64,000 nt of DNA from Pseudomonas sp. PDM18. GTDB lineage: Bacteria > Pseudomonadota > Gammaproteobacteria > Pseudomonadales > Pseudomonadaceae. The position numbers and the translations under genes are program-made. The stretch spans positions 62,001 through 126,000 of the forward strand of contig NZ_JACVBX010000002.1 of the NCBI RefSeq assembly GCF_014852585.1. The letters run 5' to 3'. Of this stretch, positions 1 to 8,705 are shown piece after piece (positions within the stretch are counted from its first letter, which is position 1; the number at the start of each line of letters is the position of its first letter). The notes under the pieces were generated by a model. That model made no database searches, was not told the origin of the DNA, and worked only from the letters and a program-made list of their open reading frames with translations.

Positions 1-1
1 C

Positions 2-1060
2 AATCTCAAGGCGGCGCAGTTGAAGATTGTGCTGGTGGGGGCGGCGGGGGTGAATTTTGCCGTATCTGGAATTCAGCTTTATAAAAAACGCGATATGAAA
101 AGTGGAGTCGCTGCTGCGGGTGGCTTTACAGGTGTAGTCACTGCTACTTCCGCCGTGTTCCAGAAACTGGCGGAAAGTAGTTGGGAGCAGGCGGTAACAA
201 GCAGCGGTGCGACGTCCAAGTCTGCCAAGGAAACGCTTGCCACCGCCCTAGGGGCTGGCGCGTTAACTGCTTTTCTACAAGCTGCCACTGCTGCCTTCGA
301 TGTACTGCTCTACGGTATGGATGCCCTGGAGGCCTACCTGGCCGGCGACTATGCCAGTGGCGGCATCCGGAGCGGACAGTCGGCGGCTTCGGGCTTGCTG
401 GTGCGCAACAGCATGCAGCTGTACCGTGAATTGCGCGCCGCCCGGGCGGCGGTGCTGCTGGGTGAAGTACGAGCGTTGGAGGCCGGCCTGCGCGTCGCCC
501 CGCACCTGGCCGCCAAGGGCCTGGCGCTGACCCTGATGGTAGTTGGCGGTGTGTTCCTCGACAGGTACGTGCAGCACACCCCGCTGGAAGCCTGGCTCAA
601 GCAGAACCGCTTTGGCCGCAACCCGGCCGACTGGGCGGCGAACGGCCCGGCGACCCTGGACAGGCTCTACAGCATCCTGTTCCCGATCGGCCTCAGCCTG
701 CACCGCCTCAATGAAACCCATCCCTACAGCGGAGACACCATTTCTTCCGTCTACCTGCTGCTGTACACCGGCGGCGCCTTCCTGCCCGACGACGCCCAAG
801 TGGAATTTTCCGGAATGGAAGGCTGGGAATACCTGCCGGGCGTCGACTCGCAGTCCCGGCCGGTGATCTGGACGCTGCGCGACTTCGATGCCGTCATCAA
901 TAGCGAGCTGAACTGGAAGGCCTACAAACCGCTGTATCGGCGCGTCTACCACCCGGAGGGCAAACGCACCCTGGCGGCGCTCACGGGCGTATTGCACTAC
1001 AGCCCGCAACCGGGCCTGGTACTGCCCCCGTTGGATGTGGAGGAACGTCTGTGGATCTGA
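2..1060 (+). CDS. C-terminal part of a probable T6SS effector-like membrane protein (5' truncated by window edge)
   Basis: The reading frame is open to the left edge (in-frame codons for NLKAAQ precede the first TTG at 20), so the true start lies outside the window and only about 353 C-terminal residues are seen. The visible part has several hydrophobic stretches (near residues 8-25, 38-50, 90-115 and 175-190 of the fragment), then a soluble tail rich in aromatic residues ending VEERLWI. Its stop overlaps the start of the next gene by 10 bp, so the two are co-translated. I recall that Pseudomonas proteins placed before a DUF6708 gene are often VasX / BTH_I2691-type type VI secretion effectors whose C-terminal half is membrane-active. 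That assignment is inferred from context and hydrophobicity; I see no catalytic motif in this fragment. Confidence 0.5.
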   Translation, partial: NLKAAQLKIVLVGAAGVNFAVSGIQLYKKRDMKSGVAAAGGFTGVVTATSAVFQKLAESSWEQAVTSSGATSKSAKETLATALGAGALTAFLQAATAAFDVLLYGMDALEAYLAGDYASGGIRSGQSAASGLLVRNSMQLYRELRAARAAVLLGEVRALEAGLRVAPHLAAKGLALTLMVVGGVFLDRYVQHTPLEAWLKQNRFGRNPADWAANGPATLDRLYSILFPIGLSLHRLNETHPYSGDTISSVYLLLYTGGAFLPDDAQVEFSGMEGWEYLPGVDSQSRPVIWTLRDFDAVINSELNWKAYKPLYRRVYHPEGKRTLAALTGVLHYSPQPGLVLPPLDVEERLWI

Positions 1061-2004
1061 ATGCATTGATGCAGCAGGCCTTGCTGCGCCACGGCAATAC
1101 TCCCGGCGTCATCCTCAAGGCCAATGAGCCCACCGGGCAGCAGCCGTGGGAAATGTTCGTTACCGAGGAACATACCGAGCACTACTTGGCACTGAAGGCG
1201 GGGGGGGAGACTTACCGAGGGATGCCTACGGGCGTGATGGGGTTTATCGCGCTGGGTATGTCGTTCTTTACAGTGCTATTCGCCTTGGATAGCGATTGGC
1301 AGAGCGCGGGGATGATGCTGACTTTTAGTCTGGCGCTGGTTGTCCCCGCCTTTCTCTGGGAAATCAGTCAACCGCTACCCTTGCCCATTCTGTTCAACCG
1401 CCGCACCCGCGAAATCTATTACGACCACGATGGCGAGCTGTACCACATGCCCTGGGACGAGGCACAGGCCGTGGCCTGTCAGTTCATGACCGTGGGGCCG
1501 CACAGTGGTGGCATGGATAACGCTACCCTGGAAACCGTGGTGCGGCGCTATGGCGATGCCGAGCAGGCGCTGTTCATATCCCTGGTTCCCCCCATGGGCC
1601 GGAGACTGGAAATGCAGCAGGGGCTGTGGGCCTGGTTGCAGGCGTATATGGACAACGGCCCTTGGTTTGATGAGAACGGCCAGCACAGCGAGTCAGATGC
1701 CCACGTCAAAGAAGCGGTGGAGATTGGGAAGTTCCGTCTGTCCGATAGCGCCGCACGTTATTGGCGGATTATCCGGGGCCAGGAATCCAATGGCATCAGT
1801 AAGAAGCCTCGCCTCACCGACTTCGTGATGCTTGTTTTATCCCTGATGCTGTTTCCGATTTTCAAGATTCAGGACCTTACCTATGCCGCCGCCAAACGCC
1901 GCTCCCGAGGCAACTGGCCGCCACTGGTCACGGAGCGCCTGCGCGCCGACGGCCCCACCACGCGGCTGATCGACCTGGAGCGCGAACAGGGGCTGAACGT
2001 CTGA
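1051..2004 (+). CDS. DUF6708 family membrane protein, likely T6SS effector partner
   Basis: A 317-residue protein starting with ATG 10 bp inside the end of the preceding gene. A soluble N-terminus of about 55 residues is followed by two close membrane segments (about residues 60-80 and 88-105), then a cytoplasmic region with the pattern LFNRRTREIYYDHDGELYHMPWDEA, which I associate with the DUF6708 family. The C-terminal 60 residues contain another hydrophobic stretch and a basic patch (AAKRRSRGNW). The overlap suggests joint production with the upstream membrane protein, as an accessory, adaptor or immunity-like partner of a type VI effector. The role is inference. The family call is from recognition of the central motif. 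Confidence 0.55.
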   Translation: MDLNALMQQALLRHGNTPGVILKANEPTGQQPWEMFVTEEHTEHYLALKAGGETYRGMPTGVMGFIALGMSFFTVLFALDSDWQSAGMMLTFSLALVVPAFLWEISQPLPLPILFNRRTREIYYDHDGELYHMPWDEAQAVACQFMTVGPHSGGMDNATLETVVRRYGDAEQALFISLVPPMGRRLEMQQGLWAWLQAYMDNGPWFDENGQHSESDAHVKEAVEIGKFRLSDSAARYWRIIRGQESNGISKKPRLTDFVMLVLSLMLFPIFKIQDLTYAAAKRRSRGNWPPLVTERLRADGPTTRLIDLEREQGLNV

Positions 2005-2232
2005 CCATGGCGGCACCCGCAGGGCGAATAACACGGTGCGCACCATTAGCTGTCATCCGCCTCAACGAGACCTGCCGATAAAATGCGCTCCGGGGCAACT
2101 GACTAAAAAGCGCGGCTCAGTGCCTGTATGCCGTGAGGGGAGCACAGTTGCCGTGCGGGAAGCGCGAGTGGCCGGGCAGGGCGGTTTTCCGTACCATGGC
2201 GGCCCCTTCGCAGTCCCCGTTCCGAGTAGAAA

Positions 2233-3678
2233 ATGAAACCCGCCCGCCTGCGTGCCGATGTCCTGGCCGGACTCACCACGTCCTTCGCGCTGGTGCCCGA
2301 GTGCATCGCCTTCGCCCTGGTCGCCCACCTCAACCCGCTGATGGGCCTGTATGGCGCCTTTATCCTCTGCACCTTGACGGCGCTGTTCGGCGGCCGCCCC
2401 GGCATGGTCACCGGCGCCGCCGGCTCGATGGCGGTGGTGATAGTCGCGCTGGTGGTGCAACACGGCGTGCAGTACCTGCTGGCCACGGTGCTGCTGGGCG
2501 GGGTGGTGATGATGCTGTTCGGCCTGCTGCGCCTGGGCAAGCTGGTGCGCATGGTGCCGCACCCGGTGATGCTGGGCTTCGTCAACGGCCTGGCCATCGT
2601 CATCGCCCTGGCGCAGCTGGAGCACTTCAAGGACGGCGAGCATTGGCTCAGCGGTAACCCGCTGTACGTGATGCTGGCCCTGGTAGCGCTGACCATGGCG
2701 GTGGTCTATCTGCTGCCGAAGCTGACACGCGCGGTGCCGCCGGCGCTGGTGGCGATCCTCGGCGTCGGGCTGGCGGTCTACCTGCTCGGCCTGCCGACCC
2801 GCACCCTGGGCGACATGGCGCACATCGCCGGCGGCCTGCCGCAGTTCGCGTTGCCCGATATTCCGTGGAACCTGGAGACGCTGCGCATCATCGCGCCCTA
2901 CGCCTTCCTCATGGCGATGGTCGGCATCCTGGAAACCCTGCTGACGCTGAACCTGACCGACGAAATCACCGAGACCCGCGGCTTCCCGGACCGCGAGTGT
3001 ATGGCTCTGGGCGCGGCCAACATGGTCTCCGGTGCCTTCGGCGGCATGGGCGGTTGCGCGATGATCGGGCAGACGGTGATCAACCTCAGCTCCGGCGGCC
3101 GCGGCCGGCTTTCCGGCGTGGTGGCGGGGGTGATGATCCTGCTCTTCGTGCTGTTCCTCTCGCCGCTGATCGAGCGGATTCCGCTGGCGGCGCTGGTGGG
3201 CGTGATGTTCGTGGTGTCTCAGCAGACCTTCGCCTGGGCTTCGCTGCGAGTGTTGAACAAGGTGCCGTTGAGCGACGTGCTGGTGATCATCGCGGTGACT
3301 GCCATCACCGTCGCCACCGACCTGGCGACAGCGGTGTTCTGCGGGATCATCCTGGCGGCGCTGGACTTTGCCTGGAAGCACGCCCGCGAACTGTATGCGG
3401 ACGTCCATGAAGACGCTGACGGCAGCAAGCTGTACCGCGTCCACGGCACGCTGTTCTTCGCGTCCACCACGCCTTTCCTGAACCAGTTCGACCCGGCAGG
3501 CGATCCGCAGATGGTTACCCTGGACTGCGCGCATCTGAGCTTTGTCGATTACTCGGCCATCGCCGCGCTGATGACCCTGCGCGAGCGCTACGCCAAGGCC
3601 GGCAAGCACCTGCGCGTGGTGCATCTGTCCGAGCGTTGCAAGCAACTGCTCAAGCGGGCGGGCGCGCAGCACGCCTGA
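2233..3678 (+). CDS. SulP family inorganic anion transporter with STAS domain
   Basis: 481 residues. About ten to twelve membrane segments fill residues 8-385. The N-terminal signature ADVLAGLTTSFALVPECIAFALVA and the GFVNGLAI segment are typical of SulP (SLC26-like) carriers, which move sulfate, bicarbonate or dicarboxylates across the inner membrane. The C-terminal STAS domain (about 395-475) contains LDCAHLSFVDYSAIAAL, the strand-helix with the Asp-Tyr-Ser turn that resembles the phosphorylatable site of anti-sigma antagonists. The length is at the short end of the family. The start ATG at 2233 has only a weak upstream GAG. The gene appears monocistronic and is followed by a REP element and a terminator. 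The substrate cannot be read from sequence; a bicarbonate or dicarboxylate carrier is as likely as a sulfate one. Confidence 0.85.
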   Translation: MKPARLRADVLAGLTTSFALVPECIAFALVAHLNPLMGLYGAFILCTLTALFGGRPGMVTGAAGSMAVVIVALVVQHGVQYLLATVLLGGVVMMLFGLLRLGKLVRMVPHPVMLGFVNGLAIVIALAQLEHFKDGEHWLSGNPLYVMLALVALTMAVVYLLPKLTRAVPPALVAILGVGLAVYLLGLPTRTLGDMAHIAGGLPQFALPDIPWNLETLRIIAPYAFLMAMVGILETLLTLNLTDEITETRGFPDRECMALGAANMVSGAFGGMGGCAMIGQTVINLSSGGRGRLSGVVAGVMILLFVLFLSPLIERIPLAALVGVMFVVSQQTFAWASLRVLNKVPLSDVLVIIAVTAITVATDLATAVFCGIILAALDFAWKHARELYADVHEDADGSKLYRVHGTLFFASTTPFLNQFDPAGDPQMVTLDCAHLSFVDYSAIAALMTLRERYAKAGKHLRVVHLSERCKQLLKRAGAQHA

Positions 3679-3701
3679 GCGCAGGAGCTGTCTGGACATC
3701 T

Positions 3702-3727
3702 GTTCGCGAGCAAGCTCGCTCCTACAA
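3702..3727. repeat. REP palindrome (GAGCAAGCTCGCTCCTAC type)
   Basis: TTCGCGAGCAAGCTCGCTCC followed by TACA is the common Pseudomonas repetitive extragenic palindrome. A second diverged, inverted half (TGTAGGAGCGGGCCTGCG) lies at 3757-3774, so the gap carries an inverted REP pair. Confidence 0.8.
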
Positions 3728-3753
3728 AAGCCCCGCGTCAGCGAGGCTTTTTC
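3727..3753 (+). terminator. Intrinsic terminator after the SulP gene
   Basis: AAGCCCCGC-GTCA-GCGAGGCTT hairpin followed by TTTTTC, 50 bp downstream of the transporter stop codon. Confidence 0.7.
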
Positions 3754-3784
3754 ATTTGTAGGAGCGGGCCTGCGTGGGTTGGGC

Positions 3785-3991
3785 TCAATGCCCCGGCGCA
3801 GCCATCTGCTGATACGCCCCTTCCAGCGCATCGGCATCGCGCAGCAGCTGGCGGGTGGCGCAACGCAGGCGGCGGTTGAGTTCGGCATTGGCGATGAAGG
3901 GTGCCAGTTCGCGCAGCAGCTCCGCGGCCACTTCGTTGTTGTAGGCGGTGGAGCGAACCGTGCGCAGGGCGAGAAAGTCAGGGTTTTGCAT
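3785..3991 (-). CDS. Small conserved-looking hypothetical protein (68 aa)
   Basis: The ATG at 3991 is preceded by AGGAAATCGTC, a good ribosome binding site, which supports this frame. The 68-residue product is soluble, alpha-helical and rich in Leu, Arg and Ala (LLRELAPFIANAELNRRLRCATRQLLRDADALEG). It has no signal peptide and no motif I recognise. It lies 68 bp downstream of the autotransporter gene on the same strand, but a terminator-like hairpin sits between them, so co-transcription is doubtful. The opposite strand also has a longer open frame here (3779-4096), but that lacks a ribosome site and is its shadow. Function unknown. Confidence 0.65.
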   Translation of the reverse strand: MQNPDFLALRTVRSTAYNNEVAAELLRELAPFIANAELNRRLRCATRQLLRDADALEGAYQQMAAPGH

Positions 3992-4014
3992 GACGATTTC
4001 CTGTACTGGGGAAT

Positions 4015-4041
4015 GAGAAAGAAAGCGCAGCGCGGCTGCGC
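4015..4041 (-). terminator. Intrinsic terminator after the autotransporter gene
   Basis: On the minus strand GCGCAGC-CGC-GCTGCGC (stem at 4025-4041, 7 bp, 3-nt loop) is followed by TTTCTTTCT, about 20 nt after the autotransporter stop. Confidence 0.65.
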
Positions 4042-4059
4042 GGTCGAGGATTCAAAATT

Positions 4060-7000
4060 TCAGAATTTCACCTTGATACCGAGGATGCCCTCGTAGCTGC
4101 GGCCTTCGCCATCGAAGGATTTCTGATATCCGAGCGAACCGGTGACGCTGGTCCGATCATTGAGCTGGTAGTCCACGCCCAGGTTGAGCTCGCCCCAGCT
4201 GCCGTCCATCTCGGCGCCGAAGGGGATGTAGCCGTCCGCCGAGGAAAACTCGGTCTTGGCCTTGCCCTTGAACTCGTGCCAGACGCTCGGACGAACCCAG
4301 ACGCTGGTGCGTTGCTGCTTGCCCTTGTCGTCCTCGCGGAACCAGTCCTTGTCGATGCGTACACCCAGGCGCCCGGTGAGGGAGTCCACGTCATCGAAGC
4401 GCACGTCGGCGGCGTCGTCATGGCTGTTATCGAGTTTGAGTTTGCTGACGATCAGTTGAGCCTGTGGTTCCACGTGCAGGGTCTTGTCCGAATCGAGCTT
4501 GAGTGGGTAGCCAGCTTCCAGGGAGGCGGTGACGCCATGGCCACGGGTCTTGAGCGAGTTGCTTTCGTTGCCGCTGGCCTTGAGGTCGAAGCGGTTTAGT
4601 TGCAGCACACCGTCCAGATACCAGCCCTTGGGCCCGAAGTGCGTCCAGTAACCGCCGATGCCGTAGGAGCGCAACGTATCGTCGCCGGCGTCCTGGCCGT
4701 TGCTGTGATCGACACTGCCGTTGATGCGCCCGGCCTGCAGAGACAGGCCAGCCTGATCGGTGCTGCCGTCGGTGTCTTCGTGGCGATAGAGGTCGGCGCC
4801 GACCTGGAAGGCCTGGATGCGGTAGTCGTAGTCCGCGCCGTTGCCCAGGCTGTCCTTGCCTTTCTGGTAGATCAGTCGGCCCCAGCCCAGTGACGGACCG
4901 TAGTCCTCGACCGCTTCAGCGGGCAGCGGCTCGTTGACGTTGCGGCGCTCCTCGCCGACGCGCTCGTGCAGAGTATCGACCAGCGCGCGGCTGTAGTTCA
5001 GCGCCATGGCGGGGAGGGCGCTGTAGAGCGAGGTCTCGGCGCGGTAGTTGGGCTTCTGCGGTACCGGGTCGGGTGTGCGCGGATCGACCGGCAGCGGGTC
5101 GGTCGGTTCGCCGGGGATGACCGGTTCCACGGGATCGACAGGGTCGACAGGGTCCACTGGCGGTGCGTCCTGGGTCGAGCGCAGGTACCACGCCTGGGCG
5201 TTGCTGTCGTCGAGGCTGGCGCGATGCAAGGTGTATTCATAGGGACCGGCCTTGACCCGGTTGAGCAGGCGGAAGGCGTCGGCCTCGGTGGTGCCGCCGT
5301 TGACCGCGTCGACCACCTTGATGCCGTTGCCTTCAGTGAGAGCGCCGGGGCCGCCGGCATTCTTGATGCGCAGGTTGCTCTCGCCGGTGGCCTGGCCGCC
5401 GTCGATCACCAACTGGTCGGAAGGCGAGTCGTCCTTGTACAGGTAGGTGTTCAGGGTCAGGGTGCCATTGGCGCCGTGGTAGTCGTTGGTGGTGAGTTTC
5501 TTGTAGCCGCCGTCTGCGCTGAAGTCGATCAGGCTGTCGGCGTTGGTCAGGCTGCTCAGGTTGGAGTCGCCGGTGAGCTGCCACAGGCTGGTGTCGCGCA
5601 GGATGACGTCGGAGTGACTGCCGGTGGCTGTTTGTGCCGAGCCGACGACGATCGAGCTGGACAGGTCGATGCGTGCATTGCCGGCGGCATCCTCGCTCTT
5701 GCCGACGCCTTGCCATTGGCCGGTGCCCATGTCGGGAATGGCGCTGCCGTCGCTGGCCACCGAGCTGTCCACGTGCAGCCATTGCCCGCTGCCGCCGGCC
5801 AGGGTGCGGGAGAGGGCGATGTCGGCCGAGCCGGCAGTCGCGATGGTGGCGCCATCGCGGTTGCTCAATGTGGCGCGATCCATCTGTACCTGGCCGGGCA
5901 ACGCCTCGGTACCTTGGGCGTAGAGGGCGGCAGATTGTTGGCCGTGGGCGGCGACCACCACCGAGCTCGCGTCGACGTGGCCGCCTTGCTTGGCTACCAC
6001 GCCGTGGCCGAGATCGCCGCGCGTGTCGACGCTGACGCCGTCAAGTTGCACCTCGGCCTTGTTGCTGGCCATGACGCCCAGCGCCTGGCTGCCGCTGGTG
6101 CTCACGGTACTGTTGGCGGCGTCGAGCAGAGCGCCGGATTCCGCGCGCAGACCGTGGGACTGGATGCCCTGGGTGGCGATGCTGCTGTTGCTCAGGTTCA
6201 GCGTGGCGGTTTCGTCCTTGTGCTGCCGGCTGACCAGTGCACCGCCCGCATGATCTCCGAGGGTCTGCACGGTGACGTGATCGGCGTTGAGGCTTACGGC
6301 TCCCGGTTTGGCTGAGCCGATCCCGGCGTACAGGCCGACCGAGTATTGGCCTTCGGTCTTCACGCTGAGGTTGCTCAGCTGCATGCTGCCGCCATCGTCC
6401 ACCGCTGCGCCGTAGGCCTGCGAGCCCTGGGTCAGCACGCTGGTGCCGTCGGCCACCAGCAGGGCGCCGGGATTGCGTGCCGTCAGGGCGTGGGGGAAGG
6501 TCAGGTTGCTGGCGACCGGCGAGCCGTTGCCGGTGGTGGTCACCGAGCCGCCGTGGACGGTCACGGTGGCGCCCAGGTCGGCGATGATACCCATGGCGTT
6601 GTCGTTGCCGTGAGTGCTGACGGTGACGTCGCTGACGGTCAGGGTTGAGCCGGGGGCGACGAGGGAGGAACTGCCGGCCCCCAGCGCGGTGGAGTAATTG
6701 CCTGAGGTGGTGATGCTGCCCTGCTTAATCTCGACGTCGGCACCTTCGCGCACCTGGACACCGTAGCTGGTTTTGGGGGTGGTGGTGACGTCGCTCGCGG
6801 TCATCTTCAGGACGGAGCCGGCGCCTTCTACCATCACTCCGGGGGACCACGGGCCGGCAGCCCCTGGCTGGGCGTCCACCGAGATGCGGCTGTTGCTGAC
6901 GGCTGCAATGCCGCCGCCGCTGATGTTCACGCCGATGGAGCGATTGCCGTCTACCTTGATGTCCGAGCGCGCGACAGTGCCCGTGGAGCCCGCGCCTTCG

Positions 7001-8610
7001 ATGGAGACGCCATGGCCGTAGGTCAGCCCATGCACGTCCAGCACGGAGTTCTCCACCGTCACGCTGCCGCCTGCCATGGCCCGCGCGCCAGCGGCAGGGT
7101 TGGCAACACCGCCGGCCCCCTGCACCGTCGCACGGCTGTCCTTGAGCAGCACACTGCTGCCCGGTCCTTCGGCGCGCACGCCACCGACGTTGTTTCCGGA
7201 AACGGTGAGAACGCTGCTCGTCGCTTCGATCTGGCCGCCGCCCAGGGCATGCAAGGCCGCCGTTGTCGTGGTGGTCGTGGCGCCGCCGCTGGCCTGGATA
7301 GCGCTGCGGTCGAGCGTGATCCTGGCGCCGTCTTCGGCGCGCGCCGCGCTGGCGCTGCCGGCGCTGGTGCGCACCGTGGCTTGCTGCGCCTCGATGCTCG
7401 TACCGTTGCCGCTGGCGAGCAGACCATGGCTGAGGCTCAAGGGTTTTTCGCCATCCACCGGCGCCGCCGAGGACACTGCTGCGCCGCTGGTGCTGACGCT
7501 GGTGTCGCTATCGAGGTGCACCTGGGCTGCATTGCGCGCCCAGATGCCTACCGAGCCTTTGCCCGTGGTATCGAGCGAGCCTTCGTGGAAATCGATGCGG
7601 GTGCCTGCGCCGTCGGCCACCACGGCGTGGCCGTTGCCCCCGGAGGTGCTGATGGCACTGTGGCTCAGCTTGGCGCTGGAGTCGCCGTCCGCCCGCACGC
7701 CATACGCGGAGCCGCCGCTGGTGGTGATCGTGGCGCCCTGGGCGTCAAGATGGCTTCCCGCGCCCAGGGTCACGCCGTGGGCGCCGCCAGTGGTGGTGCT
7801 GCGTGCACCGGAGGTGGCGATGGCTACAGTGTCGAGCGTGGCGCGGGCGTTGTTGTCCAGCGAGAGGCCCCGGGCGCCCCAGGACTGGGTGGTGATCGAG
7901 CCGCCGGCCATCGCCAGCGATCCGCCATCGACCGCGATGCCGAGGTTGTTGTTGCCCTTGGCGCCGCCGCCCACCAGCACGTCGACGTTGCTCAACCGCG
8001 CATCGCCATTGGTGCCGACGCGCAGGCCGGTCAGGTTGCTGGCGGTAATGGCCGCACCCGTGGTGGTCTTCGGGTCGAGCAGGATGCTGCTGGAGGCGAT
8101 CGACAGGGAGCTGTTGTCGCCGACCTGCGCACCGGCCTGACCCAGTGCGTTCGGGGCGGTGTTGGCGCTGCTCACGATGCTGCCGTTGCCGAACACCAGG
8201 CTGTCGCCGCCTTCGACCTTCAGACCTGTGGTGGACGCGGCGGCGAGCTTCACGGTGACATTGTCATGGGTGCCATCCACGATCCCGACGGCGCCGGCGG
8301 CAGCCACGTTCACCATGGATGGCAGAGCGCCGAGCAAGGCACGGCTGGCGAACACCGCCGGCGCCTCATGGGCTGCCTGCAGCGCCAGGTCCAGGTAGGA
8401 GGGGGCGGGCGGGTCGAACACCGCGCCGGCCTCGGAGGGCTGGTTGAGATCCTCGGTGTCGGCCTCGACGACACTGTCCTCGGCTTCGGCCTCGATCATC
8501 CGCAGGCTGAACAGGCTGGCCAGCACCAGGCTGATAGCCTGGGCCAGGCGTGAGCGGCGCAGGTGGGCGAGGGGCGTGGTGCACAAAGAGGTTTTTCTAC
8601 GGCTTTTCAT
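4060..8610 (-). CDS. Large autotransporter with repetitive beta-helix passenger and C-terminal beta-barrel
   Basis: 1516 residues. The N-terminus (about 1-45) is long and basic before its hydrophobic core (AQAISLVLASLFSL), like extended autotransporter signal peptides. Residues from about 85 to 1080 are a passenger made of many degenerate repeats in which a Ser/Thr-rich strand (SxISTSGG, VSTHGNDN, VTVQTLGDHAGG) alternates with AxGVxAxxGAxxxL, the pattern of a pertactin-like right-handed beta-helix. A hinge rich in Pro and Asp (PVDPVDPVDPVEP and on) precedes the C-terminal barrel of about 270 residues, ending EGILGIKVKF with the terminal Phe required for BAM recognition. Presumed role: surface-displayed adhesin or biofilm factor; no protease triad or RGD motif was noticed. 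The ATG at 8610 has a GGAG site 7 nt upstream that overlaps a hairpin. The gene upstream on the same strand is a LuxR-type regulator, a plausible controller. Confidence 0.9.
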   Translation of the reverse strand: MKSRRKTSLCTTPLAHLRRSRLAQAISLVLASLFSLRMIEAEAEDSVVEADTEDLNQPSEAGAVFDPPAPSYLDLALQAAHEAPAVFASRALLGALPSMVNVAAAGAVGIVDGTHDNVTVKLAAASTTGLKVEGGDSLVFGNGSIVSSANTAPNALGQAGAQVGDNSSLSIASSSILLDPKTTTGAAITASNLTGLRVGTNGDARLSNVDVLVGGGAKGNNNLGIAVDGGSLAMAGGSITTQSWGARGLSLDNNARATLDTVAIATSGARSTTTGGAHGVTLGAGSHLDAQGATITTSGGSAYGVRADGDSSAKLSHSAISTSGGNGHAVVADGAGTRIDFHEGSLDTTGKGSVGIWARNAAQVHLDSDTSVSTSGAAVSSAAPVDGEKPLSLSHGLLASGNGTSIEAQQATVRTSAGSASAARAEDGARITLDRSAIQASGGATTTTTTAALHALGGGQIEATSSVLTVSGNNVGGVRAEGPGSSVLLKDSRATVQGAGGVANPAAGARAMAGGSVTVENSVLDVHGLTYGHGVSIEGAGSTGTVARSDIKVDGNRSIGVNISGGGIAAVSNSRISVDAQPGAAGPWSPGVMVEGAGSVLKMTASDVTTTPKTSYGVQVREGADVEIKQGSITTSGNYSTALGAGSSSLVAPGSTLTVSDVTVSTHGNDNAMGIIADLGATVTVHGGSVTTTGNGSPVASNLTFPHALTARNPGALLVADGTSVLTQGSQAYGAAVDDGGSMQLSNLSVKTEGQYSVGLYAGIGSAKPGAVSLNADHVTVQTLGDHAGGALVSRQHKDETATLNLSNSSIATQGIQSHGLRAESGALLDAANSTVSTSGSQALGVMASNKAEVQLDGVSVDTRGDLGHGVVAKQGGHVDASSVVVAAHGQQSAALYAQGTEALPGQVQMDRATLSNRDGATIATAGSADIALSRTLAGGSGQWLHVDSSVASDGSAIPDMGTGQWQGVGKSEDAAGNARIDLSSSIVVGSAQTATGSHSDVILRDTSLWQLTGDSNLSSLTNADSLIDFSADGGYKKLTTNDYHGANGTLTLNTYLYKDDSPSDQLVIDGGQATGESNLRIKNAGGPGALTEGNGIKVVDAVNGGTTEADAFRLLNRVKAGPYEYTLHRASLDDSNAQAWYLRSTQDAPPVDPVDPVDPVEPVIPGEPTDPLPVDPRTPDPVPQKPNYRAETSLYSALPAMALNYSRALVDTLHERVGEERRNVNEPLPAEAVEDYGPSLGWGRLIYQKGKDSLGNGADYDYRIQAFQVGADLYRHEDTDGSTDQAGLSLQAGRINGSVDHSNGQDAGDDTLRSYGIGGYWTHFGPKGWYLDGVLQLNRFDLKASGNESNSLKTRGHGVTASLEAGYPLKLDSDKTLHVEPQAQLIVSKLKLDNSHDDAADVRFDDVDSLTGRLGVRIDKDWFREDDKGKQQRTSVWVRPSVWHEFKGKAKTEFSSADGYIPFGAEMDGSWGELNLGVDYQLNDRTSVTGSLGYQKSFDGEGRSYEGILGIKVKF

Positions 8611-8619
8611 GATGCGGCT

Positions 8620-8639
8620 CCATAGCGAGAGGGCTATGG
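8620..8639 (-). promoter_or_regulatory. Leader hairpin overlapping the autotransporter Shine-Dalgarno site
   Basis: On the minus strand CCATAGC-CCTCTC-GCTATGG forms a perfect 7-bp stem. The last two G of the 3' arm are the first two of the GGAG ribosome site, 7 nt before the ATG at 8610. Folded, it would occlude translation initiation; as DNA it could also be an operator. Confidence 0.5.
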
Positions 8640-8705
8640 CGCAAGCATCGGATCAGGCCGCTGGGGTCCCCATCATGGGCGCCTGAAAGCGGTGTAGTGG
8701 GAGCA

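Noticed and set aside
2062..3888. 608-codon minus-strand frame over the SulP transporter
   Set aside because: Product is a His/Gln/Arg-rich unstructured sequence typical of a reverse-frame artefact.
5102..5157. Short tandem repeats as a CRISPR-like array
   Set aside because: They encode the Pro-Val-Asp hinge of the autotransporter and have no spacers.
4966..8553. Long plus-strand frames (449 and 513 codons) over the autotransporter
   Set aside because: Mirror the repetitive passenger; Gly/Ala/Val-rich with no domain and no ribosome site.
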